Positions 1 to 8,398 of a DNA stretch of 60,972 nucleotides are shown here, piece by piece. The position numbers and the translations under genes are program-made. The notes under the pieces were generated by a model. The model was not told the origin of the DNA and did no database searches. It worked only from the letters and a program-made list of their open reading frames with translations. Every line of letters starts with the position of its first letter. The first letter of the stretch is position 1. The stretch comes from Enterococcus cecorum (lineage in GTDB: Bacteria > Bacillota > Bacilli > Lactobacillales > Enterococcaceae): NCBI RefSeq assembly GCF_023221775.1, contig NZ_JAKUDS010000013.1:1-60972 (forward strand), read 5' to 3'.

Positions 1-300
1 GGGTTCAATTTCAATCAGCTTGAGCGAATCAGCATCGATAAGTGCATCGGAATCAGCAAGCATCAGCGCCTCTGAATCAGAATCACTTAGCTTGAGTGAA
101 TCGACTTCAAGAAGCATTGCAGGTTCAATTTCAATCAGCTTGAGCGAATCAGCATCAGCTAGTGCAAGCGAATCAGCAAGCATCAGCGCCTCTGAATCAG
201 AATCACTTAGCTTGAGTGAATCAACTTCAAGAAGTATTGCAGGTTCAATTTCAATCAGCTTGAGCGAGTCAGCATCAGCTAGTGCGAGTGAATCAGCAAG
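1..300 (+). repeat. 120-bp tandem repeat encoding the Ser-rich stalk
   Basis: The sequence repeats with a 120-bp period: bases 1-60, 121-180 and 241-300 are near copies, as are 61-120 and 181-240 (two differences). At least 2.5 units are visible and the array continues to the left. The few differences are mostly synonymous changes in Ser codons, as expected of a stalk that changes length by recombination. Confidence 0.95.
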
Positions 301-577
301 TATCAGCGCGTCAGAGTCAGCATCAACAAGTCCAAGCACTTCGTCGTCGCCAAGTCATTCTAATCATCAAGGTAACAAGATGATGAATCTAGACAACAAG
401 CCTCAACATTTACCTCAAACAGGTCAGAATCGTTTAGCTCAAACAGCAAACAAACATCTGCCTCAAACAGGTACAGACAATCAAAATGAAAATATGAACG
501 CTCTTGGTGCTGGATTGTTAGGATTAGGCGGTCTGCTTGCTTTATTCAAACGCAAAAAAGATCGTAGTAAAAAATAA
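2..577 (+). CDS. Serine-rich-repeat LPxTG surface protein, 3' end only
   Basis: The reading frame is open at the left edge, so this is only the C-terminal part (about 191 residues) of a larger protein; the apparent TTG start at 20 is inside the repeat. Residues are almost entirely Ser with Glu, Ala, Ile and Leu in a 40-residue repeat (120 bp in DNA). A short linker ([14 protein letters not shown]) follows, then LPQTG, a spacer with LAQT, a second LPQTG, a hydrophobic segment ([16 protein letters not shown]) and the basic tail KRKKDRSKK. This is a classic sortase A wall-sorting signal. By family knowledge such Ser-rich stalks hold adhesins off the wall and are often O-glycosylated; the binding domain is outside the window. 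The doubled LPQTG is odd. The identification as a wall-anchored Ser-rich protein is secure; the ligand is unknown. Confidence 0.93.
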   Translation, partial: GSISISLSESASISASESASISASESESLSLSESTSRSIAGSISISLSESASASASESASISASESESLSLSESTSRSIAGSISISLSESASASASESASISASESASTSPSTSSSPSHSNHQGNKMMNLDNKPQHLPQTGQNRLAQTANKHLPQTGTDNQNENMNALGAGLLGLGGLLALFKRKKDRSKK

Positions 578-589
578 ATCTTAGTGTAA

Positions 590-630
590 AAAATCTATTC
601 GGGTCATAAGAGGCTCGAATAGATTTTTTT
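590..630 (+). terminator. Rho-independent terminator after the Ser-rich surface protein
   Basis: AATCTATTCG pairs with CGAATAGATT around a 14-base loop and runs into seven T. The rest of 631-970 holds no gene I can support, only the promoter of the next gene. Confidence 0.85.
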
Positions 631-862
631 GCTTGTGTCTGAGGGTTATTTGCAGATGGAAATGGTGACTGTTTTGGCTGGCAGTCGTGATTACTGATAA
701 ATATTTTTAAACTATGTTATAGAAACGATATTCGTTAACTAAACTGCAATTACTAGAAATAAAGAAGGATGTGTTGTAAAATCTGAAAGGTGGTAGGCTA
801 TTGGAATATCCTGTGAATATGTTTTTGCTAAAAAAAAACTAAGGATGAACAGTTGTTTTGAT

Positions 863-890
863 TTGTATGTGATTGAAAATATGTTATAAT
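863..890 (+). promoter_or_regulatory. Promoter of the PI-PLC-type gene
   Basis: TTGTAT (863-868), a 16-base spacer and a perfect TATAAT (885-890), about 80 bases ahead of the GTG start at 974. Confidence 0.6.
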
Positions 891-973
891 ATGTCAGATG
901 AGAGGGAGATTAGTTATCATGTAATGCTGTGGAAAGTATTTTGCTTATGCAGGTAATGAAATGAGGGAAAAGA

Positions 974-2794
974 GTGAAGTTCAAAAGGATCATTGTTTTG
1001 TTGATGGGATTTATGTTAGGTGTTCTGTTCATAAATCAAGGGGTATATGCTGAAACCATCGATACACGGCGCTGGCAAACGAATTTGTTAGAAGACACCA
1101 AACCTGTATCGATTGTTTCTATGCCTGGAACCCATGATAGCGCTGCATATACTGGAACTTTTTCATGGGTTAGGACGCAAGATAATACGATTACCCAGCA
1201 ATTAAACCGTGGGATTCGATACCTGGATTATCGAGTGTCTCAGTCGGGTGAAGAACTGTATATGTATCATGGAAAATTTAATGTTGGAAATGGCAAAACC
1301 TTGACGGAGCATTTTCGTGAGGTTTCGCAATTTTTAGATCAGAATCCCGGTGAGTTTGTTTTGATACGTATAAAAAAAGAAAATGACGCCCCAAAAACAT
1401 ATGAAGAATATCTGAAATTGCAAGGAATGGTCATGAAATCCATTGCTTATTCAGGGTTAGCAGATAAATGTTATCAAAATTTATCCGGTATTGCGCCTAC
1501 TGTAAAGGATGTTCGCGGCAAAGTATTGATTTTAGATGATTTTCTAGGAGGCATGCTTGAAAGTATTGCCGCTTATCAGTATCGAACGCTGGCTATTCAA
1601 GATCATTATGATAATGTTTCAACCAGTCAAAAATTGATAGATGTGACCGCACAGATCGCTGAAGCAGAGACGAACGAAGCACGGTTAACACTTAATTACC
1701 TTTCACATACTTATCGTGCTAGTACTCCTTATACACTTGCACAGGAAATGAATCCGAATGTTGCGTTGATATTAAAAGGGGCCAACCCACCGTTTTACAA
1801 TGTAGGGACGTTAATTATGGATTACCCAACGGATGATTTAATTAAAGAGATTATCCAAGTAAACCTTCATTCGTCTGCTTTGTATCAAGTGTATAATCAG
1901 TATTTAACGGCAGTGGATAATGTAGCGATTTCCAATCAATTGGCTGATAAAAATAAAGACGGAATTGTGGACAAGCAAGAAATTTTAGAAGTTGAACAAG
2001 ATATTCAATTAGCGAATGAACAGAAAAAGAAATTAGAAGCAGCTCTTAGTGAGTTTCCTAAAGATAATGTTGTTTATAGCAGAATGACTTATGCTTTCAA
2101 TATGCATCCTATTCCTCCGGCAGTAGAAAGTTATGATTTACAGCTGCTAAGAAATCAAATCGCAGAGCTTCAACTCCAAGTGGATGACTGGTTAAAAGAG
2201 AAACAATCAGTCAGTGATGAAGAATTGATCACTCATGAAGCGGCCGAAAAGTTGAATGTTTCATTGGTGAAATTACAAGAAAGTGCTCAGCGTATACAAG
2301 GATCGATTCTTGCGTTACCAGATAGTCTGGCTAAACAGCAATTACAGGAACTTTTTGCTGAAATTGTATTCCCTTCAGAGGTAGCTGGATTTGATGTGAC
2401 GGCAGTTTTAGCGGCTATTGATACGGCTAAGGAATTACGACAAAAAGCACAGGGCTACCGCAATCAACTTGTTAAGCAAGATACGATTTCGGAAAAGGAG
2501 AAACAACAGTTAGATGAAATGAATCGCCAACTTCTTGTAGCTAAGGAAAAGGCGGCAAACTTATTGACATCCGTTCCACAAAGTAAATTTAAAGCGAATC
2601 AAGCGTCCGAATTAGCGGAAATTGTCCCTGTGGATCCAGTTACAACCAAAGATAAGGATCATTCTTCAGGGAAAGTAGTGGATACTATGGTGCGGCCCCC
2701 ACTGCGTTTTGGTTGGCCGTTGGTTTTGCTTTCCATTGGAATCGGGACTAGTTTACTTTTAGGAAAATTGATTTTGAAAAAGAGTATGTGCTAA
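974..2794 (+). CDS. Secreted phosphatidylinositol-specific phospholipase C domain protein
   Basis: 606 residues from a GTG start preceded by GAGGG. A signal peptide (1-26, cut after VYA) leads into a PLC X-type catalytic domain at about 30-300. The two general acid/base histidines are visible: His54 in PGTHDSA and His99 in MYHGK, as in bacterial PI-PLCs that cleave phosphatidylinositol or GPI anchors without calcium. Residues 325-336 (DKNKDGIVDKQE) form an EF-hand-like loop. A long helical region follows and a single membrane segment (about 574-600) ends in KK, so the enzyme is probably tethered outside the membrane. There is no LPxTG. It lies next to another secreted lipid hydrolase. The catalytic domain call is strong; substrate and any role in host interaction are inference. 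Confidence 0.85.
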   Translation: MKFKRIIVLLMGFMLGVLFINQGVYAETIDTRRWQTNLLEDTKPVSIVSMPGTHDSAAYTGTFSWVRTQDNTITQQLNRGIRYLDYRVSQSGEELYMYHGKFNVGNGKTLTEHFREVSQFLDQNPGEFVLIRIKKENDAPKTYEEYLKLQGMVMKSIAYSGLADKCYQNLSGIAPTVKDVRGKVLILDDFLGGMLESIAAYQYRTLAIQDHYDNVSTSQKLIDVTAQIAEAETNEARLTLNYLSHTYRASTPYTLAQEMNPNVALILKGANPPFYNVGTLIMDYPTDDLIKEIIQVNLHSSALYQVYNQYLTAVDNVAISNQLADKNKDGIVDKQEILEVEQDIQLANEQKKKLEAALSEFPKDNVVYSRMTYAFNMHPIPPAVESYDLQLLRNQIAELQLQVDDWLKEKQSVSDEELITHEAAEKLNVSLVKLQESAQRIQGSILALPDSLAKQQLQELFAEIVFPSEVAGFDVTAVLAAIDTAKELRQKAQGYRNQLVKQDTISEKEKQQLDEMNRQLLVAKEKAANLLTSVPQSKFKANQASELAEIVPVDPVTTKDKDHSSGKVVDTMVRPPLRFGWPLVLLSIGIGTSLLLGKLILKKSMC

Positions 2795-2839
2795 ATAGCT
2801 TCATTGCATAGCAGGTTCATTTCTAGTTCATATATTTGA

Positions 2840-2886
2840 CAAAATCCTCGATATAGCGTAAATTATAGTTGAGGATTTTGTTTTTT
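2840..2886 (+). terminator. Rho-independent terminator after the PI-PLC-type gene
   Basis: CAAAATCCTC (2840-2849) pairs perfectly with GAGGATTTTG (2871-2880), followed by six T. Confidence 0.85.
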
Positions 2887-2969
2887 ATTTATTGGTTATA
2901 TAACTATCAAAACAATCGTTATAATAGATTTAGTTGCTTGTTTGAGTTATTTAAAAGAAGGGAGATACC

Positions 2970-5009
2970 ATGAGAGACAAATATCGTAAAGCACTTGTTT
3001 TGGGCGGTGTTTTTTTTACTGGCATGATGCTTTCTAGTGTCGTTTTAGCGGATACTCCGTCAACGCCTGCTTTGGAAATGAGCCAGTTCTATAAGGCTGA
3101 TACGGATGGAGACGGGATTATTGATATGTATGATACTGAGCCTGATAAGTGGAATATCAGTGATCGCGATTTACGCTTTTTTATGGAGTTATCTTACCGG
3201 ACGAGTGCAGAGCTTCTGGCGATTTTTGATGATAAAGATGAAAATGCGATAAATCAATTCAATATCAATAAGTTAGCGGGAAATGCAGATGTTCGTGAGT
3301 TAATCAACCATTGGATATTTGATGGACAGATTAATGAGCCAGATGGTTTTTCGGTGAGTTTTTTTAGAAATGGTAGTCAAGTCGTTGTCGCTTTTCGTGG
3401 AACCAATGATAAAGCGGACTATGATGATGATATTGCTTTGATGATGGCTACACAACCTGGACAAGTAAAGAATCTGACCGAAGTTTTAAACCGGATGAAG
3501 CAAGAAGGGTATACTGAGTATTATCTGACGGGGCATTCATTGGGTGGGTATCTCGCTCAGTACTTCGCCGCTCGTGACCTAATGACCAATCCGCAGTATA
3601 TTCATTCGGCAGTATTTAATGCGCCAGGAATTTCCTCTTCGGCTTTTTCAGGATCTGAACATCAACAGACAGCGAAGAATAAAGATGAATTAGTCAAGTT
3701 ACGTTATGACTTTAATTTTGATACCCGCTATCCTTTAAGTGAGTATAAAGCACAGGCGTATAGTATTCATGGCGATACCGTGGGCAGTTATAATTACTAT
3801 GCCAATACCCAGTGGCTCAATAATATCTCAGGAAAGGGGACACACTCTAGTACTGGTTTTGTGGCTGCTCAGGCGGATAGTACTTATCGGAAATATTTTT
3901 CGGTTGGTTATCGTTTGGACAAACCATTCCTCACATTGGATAGTGATGGTGATAAAATTTTAGATGTGGATGAATTACATATCGGTACAGACATATCAAA
4001 AGTGGATAGTGATGGTGATGGTTATTGGGACTATATTGAGTTGCTGATGGGAAGTGACCCACTTTCACGAACAAGCTACCCATCATTTAATCAATTATAT
4101 ACTGCTTTACCGACTAAAAAGCTTGTGGTGCAACATCCAAGCGAAGTTACAGAGGCGGCGTTACTTGCATCAGTTTTTGCGGGGCCACGTCAAGAACTTC
4201 AGAATTTGACGAGTCAATTTCCTAAGCATTCAAATGAGGAAGTGACCTATCAATTTTTGAATCTCCCAAAAGACTGGTCGAAATTGCCAGCATTTTATGA
4301 TTTACAAGTGCAAGCAACTTATAAAGATGGTTCTAAGTCGGATGTATTTCCATTGAGAGTGATTATTCATGACAATGCAAAGAATAAGATGGCGGACTAT
4401 GAGCAGTTATCCATTCAAAATTGGACGGGCTATGAAGGAGATAAGTTCGATTTACTTGCCCAAATTGGGGATAATACCAATGTGAAATCCAAAGAAATCG
4501 TCCAGGCAGTATCGATAGACAAAGCAGGAGAATTTATCGGTAAAGTCAAAGTGACATTTACAGATGGTTCGAGCCGTGTGGAGGAAATTTCGGTCACTGT
4601 CAAAAAACGTGAAACGCCAAATATCCCTTCGTTACAAGCAGTTGTCATAAATAAATCTTTGAATGAAAAAAGTAGTATGCAAACTATTTTCGATTCATTC
4701 ATTGCACTGAATCATTTAGATAAGGACCAAGTACGTTGGTCCGCTGATGAAGAAAAATATCGTGAGCTGCTTGACGGTACAAAAGTTGGCGAAGAAATGT
4801 CTATGCCAATCGTTGTTGAATTTCTAAACGAATCAAAGGACCAAGTGATTCAAAAAGTTGAAACAAAAGCAATCTTCAATATTCGCGATATTCCTGATAC
4901 AGGTGTTCAAACTAAAGAGCATTCCTCAGATATCATCCTATTAGCAGGGATTCCTTTTACTTATGTTTTATGGTATATTTTTCGTAAAAGAATACGCCAG
5001 CGAATCTAA
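2970..5009 (+). CDS. Secreted class 3-type lipase/esterase with calcium-binding repeats and an IPDTG sorting signal
   Basis: 679 residues. A signal peptide ends at VLA (residue 27). An early calcium loop (ADTDGDGIIDMYD, 43-55) is followed by an alpha/beta-hydrolase domain with the nucleophile elbow TGHSLGG (Ser190) and an upstream AFRGT oxyanion-type motif (141-145), as in lipase class 3 proteins. Two more thrombospondin-3-like loops (DSDGDKILD, DSDGDGYWD) lie at about 324-354. Beta-rich repeats with DGS motifs fill the middle. The C-terminus is IPDTG (641-645), a hydrophobic stretch and RKRIRQRI, which looks like a variant LPxTG signal. SD AGAAGGGAG precedes the ATG. Hydrolase class is well supported; substrate is unknown. 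Confidence 0.82.
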   Translation: MRDKYRKALVLGGVFFTGMMLSSVVLADTPSTPALEMSQFYKADTDGDGIIDMYDTEPDKWNISDRDLRFFMELSYRTSAELLAIFDDKDENAINQFNINKLAGNADVRELINHWIFDGQINEPDGFSVSFFRNGSQVVVAFRGTNDKADYDDDIALMMATQPGQVKNLTEVLNRMKQEGYTEYYLTGHSLGGYLAQYFAARDLMTNPQYIHSAVFNAPGISSSAFSGSEHQQTAKNKDELVKLRYDFNFDTRYPLSEYKAQAYSIHGDTVGSYNYYANTQWLNNISGKGTHSSTGFVAAQADSTYRKYFSVGYRLDKPFLTLDSDGDKILDVDELHIGTDISKVDSDGDGYWDYIELLMGSDPLSRTSYPSFNQLYTALPTKKLVVQHPSEVTEAALLASVFAGPRQELQNLTSQFPKHSNEEVTYQFLNLPKDWSKLPAFYDLQVQATYKDGSKSDVFPLRVIIHDNAKNKMADYEQLSIQNWTGYEGDKFDLLAQIGDNTNVKSKEIVQAVSIDKAGEFIGKVKVTFTDGSSRVEEISVTVKKRETPNIPSLQAVVINKSLNEKSSMQTIFDSFIALNHLDKDQVRWSADEEKYRELLDGTKVGEEMSMPIVVEFLNESKDQVIQKVETKAIFNIRDIPDTGVQTKEHSSDIILLAGIPFTYVLWYIFRKRIRQRI

Positions 5010-5058
5010 ATGAGATATTTATAAAGCAATGAAATCTAAACACATACAATAATAAACC

Positions 5059-5099
5059 AAAAGTCGCTAGAAGTTACCACAACACACTAGCGACTTTTT
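5059..5099 (+). terminator. Rho-independent terminator after the lipase gene
   Basis: AAAAGTCGCTAG pairs with CTAGCGACTTTTT across a 16-base loop. Confidence 0.85.
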
Positions 5100-5104
5100 A
5101 ATTA

Positions 5105-5129
5105 CAAAGATGTGAGGCGGGTCGGTCAA
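5105..5129 (+). repeat. Head fragment of the dispersed hairpin repeat
   Basis: AAAGATGTGAGGCGGGTCGG matches the head of the type I units at 8042 and 29551, but the rest of the unit is missing or unrecognisable. Probably a decayed copy lying ahead of rsuA. Confidence 0.6.
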
Positions 5130-5215
5130 GTTGTAAGATTGGAGTCATTGCTGATGAATCACCATCGATGAGGCTCGTTTGCATGTTAACATAAAAATCT
5201 ACTTGGAGGCGAAAT

Positions 5216-5923
5216 ATGAGATTAGGAAAATTACTTGAACAACGTCTACAACTCTCACGCAAAGAATTGAAGCGGACATTTTCCAGAGGGATAGTGAGGA
5301 TAGATGGCCAAGTAGAGTATTGTGAGACCAGAAATGTGGATAGTCAATTACATCGTATTGAAGTAGCGGATAAGCGTTTATATACCAATGAGGTTTACTA
5401 TCTATTAAACAAACCCAGTGGTGTCGTGACAGCCAATCAAGATGAGAGGCATCGTACAGTATTTGATTGTTTAAAAAAAGAGGATCAAAGAGGAGATTTA
5501 TGTTTCGTTGGTCGCTTGGATCGTGATACGCAAGGACTTTTGTTGTTAACATCAAATGGACAGTTAGCCTACGATTTATTACAACCAATGAACAAGGTCG
5601 TCAAAGTTTATGAAGCGTATTTAAAAGAACCTGCTGAAAATGTGGATATTGAACGTTTTGCAAAGGGAATTCGCTTTTTAGATGGGACCTTATGTCAGCC
5701 AGCAGAATTGACGATTTTAGATAATCCTCATCATGTGTTGTTAAAAATTCATGAAGGAAAATTTCATCAAGTGAAAAAAATGTTTCTATCAGTAGGAAAA
5801 AAGGTGGAGCGATTAAAACGTGTGGCTTTTGGACCATTAACTTTACCCAAAATCTTAGAAAGTGGCCAATATCGTTCATTAACGCAAGAAGAGTTGCTAA
5901 GTTTAAAGGAGTATTTTAGATGA
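5216..5923 (+). CDS. rsuA: 16S rRNA pseudouridine synthase, RsuA family
   Basis: 235 residues, the usual length. An N-terminal S4 RNA-binding domain (about 1-50, MRLGKLLEQRLQLSRKEL) is followed by the RsuA/RluB/E/F catalytic fold with GRLDRDTQGLLLLT; Asp102 is the expected catalytic nucleophile. The family converts uridine 516 of 16S rRNA to pseudouridine during small-subunit assembly. GGAGGCG sits 7 bases ahead of the ATG. The stop overlaps the start of the next gene by 4 bases (ATGA), so the two are translationally coupled. Confidence in family is high; the exact target base is inferred from homology. Confidence 0.9.
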   Translation: MRLGKLLEQRLQLSRKELKRTFSRGIVRIDGQVEYCETRNVDSQLHRIEVADKRLYTNEVYYLLNKPSGVVTANQDERHRTVFDCLKKEDQRGDLCFVGRLDRDTQGLLLLTSNGQLAYDLLQPMNKVVKVYEAYLKEPAENVDIERFAKGIRFLDGTLCQPAELTILDNPHHVLLKIHEGKFHQVKKMFLSVGKKVERLKRVAFGPLTLPKILESGQYRSLTQEELLSLKEYFR

Positions 5924-6597
5924 AGTATGAAAATTTATTATTTGATGTAGATGATACGTTATTGGATTTCAAAGCTGCAGAATTGGCTGGCTTAACTAAG
6001 TTGTTCGCCAATCATGGGTATACGCTAACAGATAAGTTATTAGCAAAGTATCAAATGATGAATCAAAGCTTGTGGAAAGACTACGAAGAAAACAGGCGAA
6101 CCAGAGAAGAGATATTGGATACTCGTTTTGGACTATTTTTTGATAAGTTAGGTAAAAAAGTAGATAGTCAGGCGATGGAGCAAGAATATCGTCATTATTT
6201 AAATCAAGGTGCCCAAAGATTGGGTAATAGTTTGGAAATTATTGCTGATTTATCTAACAAAGCGAATTTGTATGTGGTGACGAATGGTGTGGCTAAAACA
6301 CAGTACCAGCGTTTAGAAGCGGCCTCCTTGTTGCCTTATTTCAAAGATATTTTTGTATCAGAAACGATTGGTTATCAAAAACCGCGTGTGGAGTTTTTTG
6401 AGTATGTGTTTCGTCGTATTCCCCAAGTGGACTTGTCTAAAACGGTTATTATCGGTGATTCGCTTTCTTCGGATATCCAAGGTGGCGTCAATGCTGGGAT
6501 TGATAATATTTGGTTAAACCCACATGGTGAAAATTCGGATAAGATTCAGCCGACATATATGATTCAGACATTAGATGAACTATATGAGATACTTTAG
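5920..6597 (+). CDS. HAD-superfamily phosphatase, YjjG/YfnB type
   Basis: 225 residues. Motif I is FDVDDTL (Asp9 nucleophile, Asp11), motif II is VVTNG, and the C-terminal motif is GDSLSSDIQGG, all typical of HAD phosphatases. Best overall resemblance is to the YjjG/YfnB group, which dephosphorylates non-canonical pyrimidine nucleotides as housecleaning enzymes. The ATG overlaps the rsuA stop codon by 4 bases. Family is sure; YjjG-type substrate is likely but not proven. Confidence 0.87.
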   Translation: MKYENLLFDVDDTLLDFKAAELAGLTKLFANHGYTLTDKLLAKYQMMNQSLWKDYEENRRTREEILDTRFGLFFDKLGKKVDSQAMEQEYRHYLNQGAQRLGNSLEIIADLSNKANLYVVTNGVAKTQYQRLEAASLLPYFKDIFVSETIGYQKPRVEFFEYVFRRIPQVDLSKTVIIGDSLSSDIQGGVNAGIDNIWLNPHGENSDKIQPTYMIQTLDELYEIL

Positions 6598-6638
6598 TTT
6601 GTTACAATGTATGATTTGGTTTACAAAATGATTCCTGA

Positions 6639-6944
6639 AAATACAATCAAACCAATCCCCTAGCAAGTAAATTAAAGAAGGAAATTGATTATTATAACCA
6701 AGATTCAGAAAAGAGGCGAGAAATTATGGATTATGCAACAAGACTGCTAGACGAACGCTCAATTGGTGAAGAAAAAGGAAGGCAAGAAGAAAGAAATCGA
6801 AATGTAAGAAATATCATTATTGTGCTTAAGTCGAATCAATCTGAGCCAAGTTATATTTTTCAATTTGTTAAAAATGCATTTAAAGATGATTTTACTGACG
6901 AAGAAATCCAACAAATGATAGACGAGGTTGAAGAAAGCGAGTAA
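6639..6944 (+). pseudogene. Remnant of a PD-(D/E)XK nuclease-family transposase (Rpn type)
   Basis: The 72 residues from the ATG at 6726 read MDYATRLLDERSIGEEKGRQ..., which is the tail seen in Rpn/PDDEXK_2 transposase-nuclease proteins. The same frame is open back to a stop at 6636-6638 and gives further family-like text (ALKKEIDYYNQDSEKRREI runs into the ATG). No catalytic domain remains upstream. I read it as the decayed 3' end of a formerly full-length (about 300-residue) gene. Whether the 72-residue piece is translated is unknown. Confidence 0.65.
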
Positions 6945-7003
6945 GCCATTCTTGTCCATATTCTATCATGATTCGTGCAAACAAAACTCAATGATACAAA
7001 ATA

Positions 7004-7049
7004 AAATAAACACCATCCACACGACAATGTTAAGAGATGGTGTTTATTT
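7004..7049. terminator. Bidirectional terminator between the Rpn remnant and udk
   Basis: AAATAAACACCATC (7004-7017) pairs with GATGGTGTTTATTT (7036-7049). The A/T-rich arms serve transcripts from both sides. Confidence 0.75.
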
Positions 7050-7088
7050 GTTACTGAGCATGAGAAATGCAAAAAAAGCCTGAATGAA

Positions 7089-7718
7089 TCAAGCTTTTTG
7101 GAAATAGGTTGCAACCTTGGTATTAATTAAATCAATAGCTACGTGATTTTCGCCACCTTCAGGCACAATCACATCAGCATAGCGTTTGGTTGGTTCGATA
7201 AATTGATGATACATTGGTTTTACGACGCTTAAGTATTGGTCAATAATAGAATCTAGTGTACGACCACGTTCTACCATATCGCGTTTGATCCGGCGAATAA
7301 TGCGGATATCATCATCTGTGTCTACATAAATTTTAATATCCATTAAATCACGCAGACGTTTATCTTCTAAAATCAAAATTCCTTCAAGAATGATGACTTC
7401 TTTGGGTTCTTGAATGACTGTTTCAGCACTTCTTGTATGAGCCACATAGTCATACACTGGTTTTTCAATCGTTTCGTAATTTAAAAGTTTTTCTAAATGT
7501 TCGATTAAAAGGTCCGTATCAAATGCAAAAGGATGGTCATAGTTGGTTTTCAATCGCTCTTCAAAAGATAAATGACTTTGATCTTTGTAATAAGAATCAT
7601 GTTCCAACATCATGATTGAGTGATTGGGAAAGTTATTGAAAATCGCGCGACTTACACTTGTTTTTCCACTACCTGAACCACCACTTACTCCAATAATTAT
7701 CGGCTTTTTCTTTGACAT
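7089..7718 (-). CDS. udk: Uridine kinase
   Basis: 209 residues from an ATG at 7718 (complement) that follows AGAGGT; an in-frame GTG 18 bases upstream has no good SD. The P-loop GGSGSGKT lies at 13-20, followed by the uridine-binding region ([11 protein letters not shown]) and the family motif [12 protein letters not shown]. It phosphorylates uridine and cytidine to UMP/CMP in pyrimidine salvage in the cytoplasm. Length and motifs match bacterial Udk throughout. It is a single-gene unit converging on the Rpn remnant. Confidence 0.95.
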   Translation of the reverse strand: MSKKKPIIIGVSGGSGSGKTSVSRAIFNNFPNHSIMMLEHDSYYKDQSHLSFEERLKTNYDHPFAFDTDLLIEHLEKLLNYETIEKPVYDYVAHTRSAETVIQEPKEVIILEGILILEDKRLRDLMDIKIYVDTDDDIRIIRRIKRDMVERGRTLDSIIDQYLSVVKPMYHQFIEPTKRYADVIVPEGGENHVAIDLINTKVATYFQKA

Positions 7719-7875
7719 TTTATTTACCTCTTTCACGCTTTTTACACTGTTTCTAATTATAATGAAAATCTCTATAAAAAGCTAGCTAAAAACAAGAAAA
7801 AAACAGCTTAATCTCAAAGAAAACGACTTCAATTTTTCTTTTTTTCTAGCTATTACCTGTGACTTGTGGTAAAGT

Positions 7876-8039
7876 AGAGCCATGCGATGAGCCGAATGCG
7901 ATAATTTATTTCGCAAACGCAGCCAGCAACACATATACTGCCGGATTGCAGGTGTTGGAGATTTCATTGTGGAAAAGGAAATCTCTGCTATAAATTGAAT
8001 AGTACTGGATAGCCTACCCGATTTTGAGGTAGGCTTTTT
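7876..8039 (+). ncRNA. Candidate structured small RNA with its own terminator, unknown family
   Basis: No coding frame is credible here. An extended -10 (TGGTAAAGT, 7867-7875) precedes a stretch rich in helices: CAACAC...GTGTTG with an inner CTGC...GCAG, then GAGATTTC...GAAATCTC, all enclosed by AATTTAT (near 7912) pairing with ATAAATT (near 7990). It ends in an intrinsic terminator, AGCCTACC/GGTAGGCT plus T5 (8011-8039). The -35 is poor. I do not recognise it as 6S, SRP, tmRNA or a known riboswitch. It could also be the leader of a lost gene. Confidence 0.5.
8011..8039 (+). terminator. Terminator of the candidate small RNA
   Basis: AGCCTACC pairs with GGTAGGCT around a 9-base loop, then TTTTT. 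Confidence 0.85.
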
Positions 8040-8041
8040 AC

Positions 8042-8310
8042 ATAAAGGATGTGAGGCGGGTCGACCAGCTCCAAGCATAAAGTTATCAATCAACTTGGGC
8101 AAATACGAGAAAATTCATGTGTTACCTTCTGCTAAGAAAATCGGATGAAAGGAGATTTTCTTAAGCAGGAGGGTGAATTTTCCGAGTATTTAGTTGATTG
8201 ATATTGATAAAGCTAAGGTTTCCGGAATGTCAGGAAAATCCATCATGTTTTAAGATTTTCCAAGACAGGCCGGCTTAGATGTTTAGGAGCTACCCGGCGA
8301 ACACAGATTA
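8042..8310 (+). repeat. Type I hairpin repeat carrying a nested type II unit
   Basis: Head ATAAAGGATGTGAGGCGGGT and tail GGAGCTACCCGGCGAACACAG match unit 29551-29684. The arms pair as in that unit: AGCTCC/GGAGCT, CCGG/CCGG, GGAAAATC/GATTTTCC. After CCAAGCA the unit is split by about 130 bases (8078-8210) that are a divergent type II unit, itself a hairpin whose ends ATCAATCAACT (8086-8096) and AGTTGATTGAT (8192-8202) pair perfectly. The type I text resumes at GCTAAGG. The nesting suggests one unit inserted in another. Confidence 0.8.
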
Positions 8311-8398
8311 TATAAAGGTCGTGAAGCAGCTTGGGCAGACATGAAGAAATTCGTGTGCTTACCTACCGCTGAGAGAATTAGATGGAAGGTGTGAAAGC
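8311..8398 (+). repeat. Left half of a type II hairpin repeat, merging into the DUF188 gene's ribosome binding site
   Basis: ATAAAGGTCGTGAAGCAGCT and the following bases match the type II unit at 17636 as far as the apical loop, then the unit stops and the ATG at 8399 follows. The loop's AAAGGAG-like purines (here GGAAGGTG) lie where the Shine-Dalgarno of that gene must be. Confidence 0.75.

Noticed and set aside
1-300. CRISPR array as explanation of the 120-bp periodicity
   Set aside because: The repeats are contiguous without spacers and translate in frame as Ser-rich protein.
7782-8102. 106-codon open frame on the complement between udk and the DUF188 gene
   Set aside because: It runs antisense through the ncRNA candidate, its terminator and a repeat head, has no SD and its product has no recognisable features.
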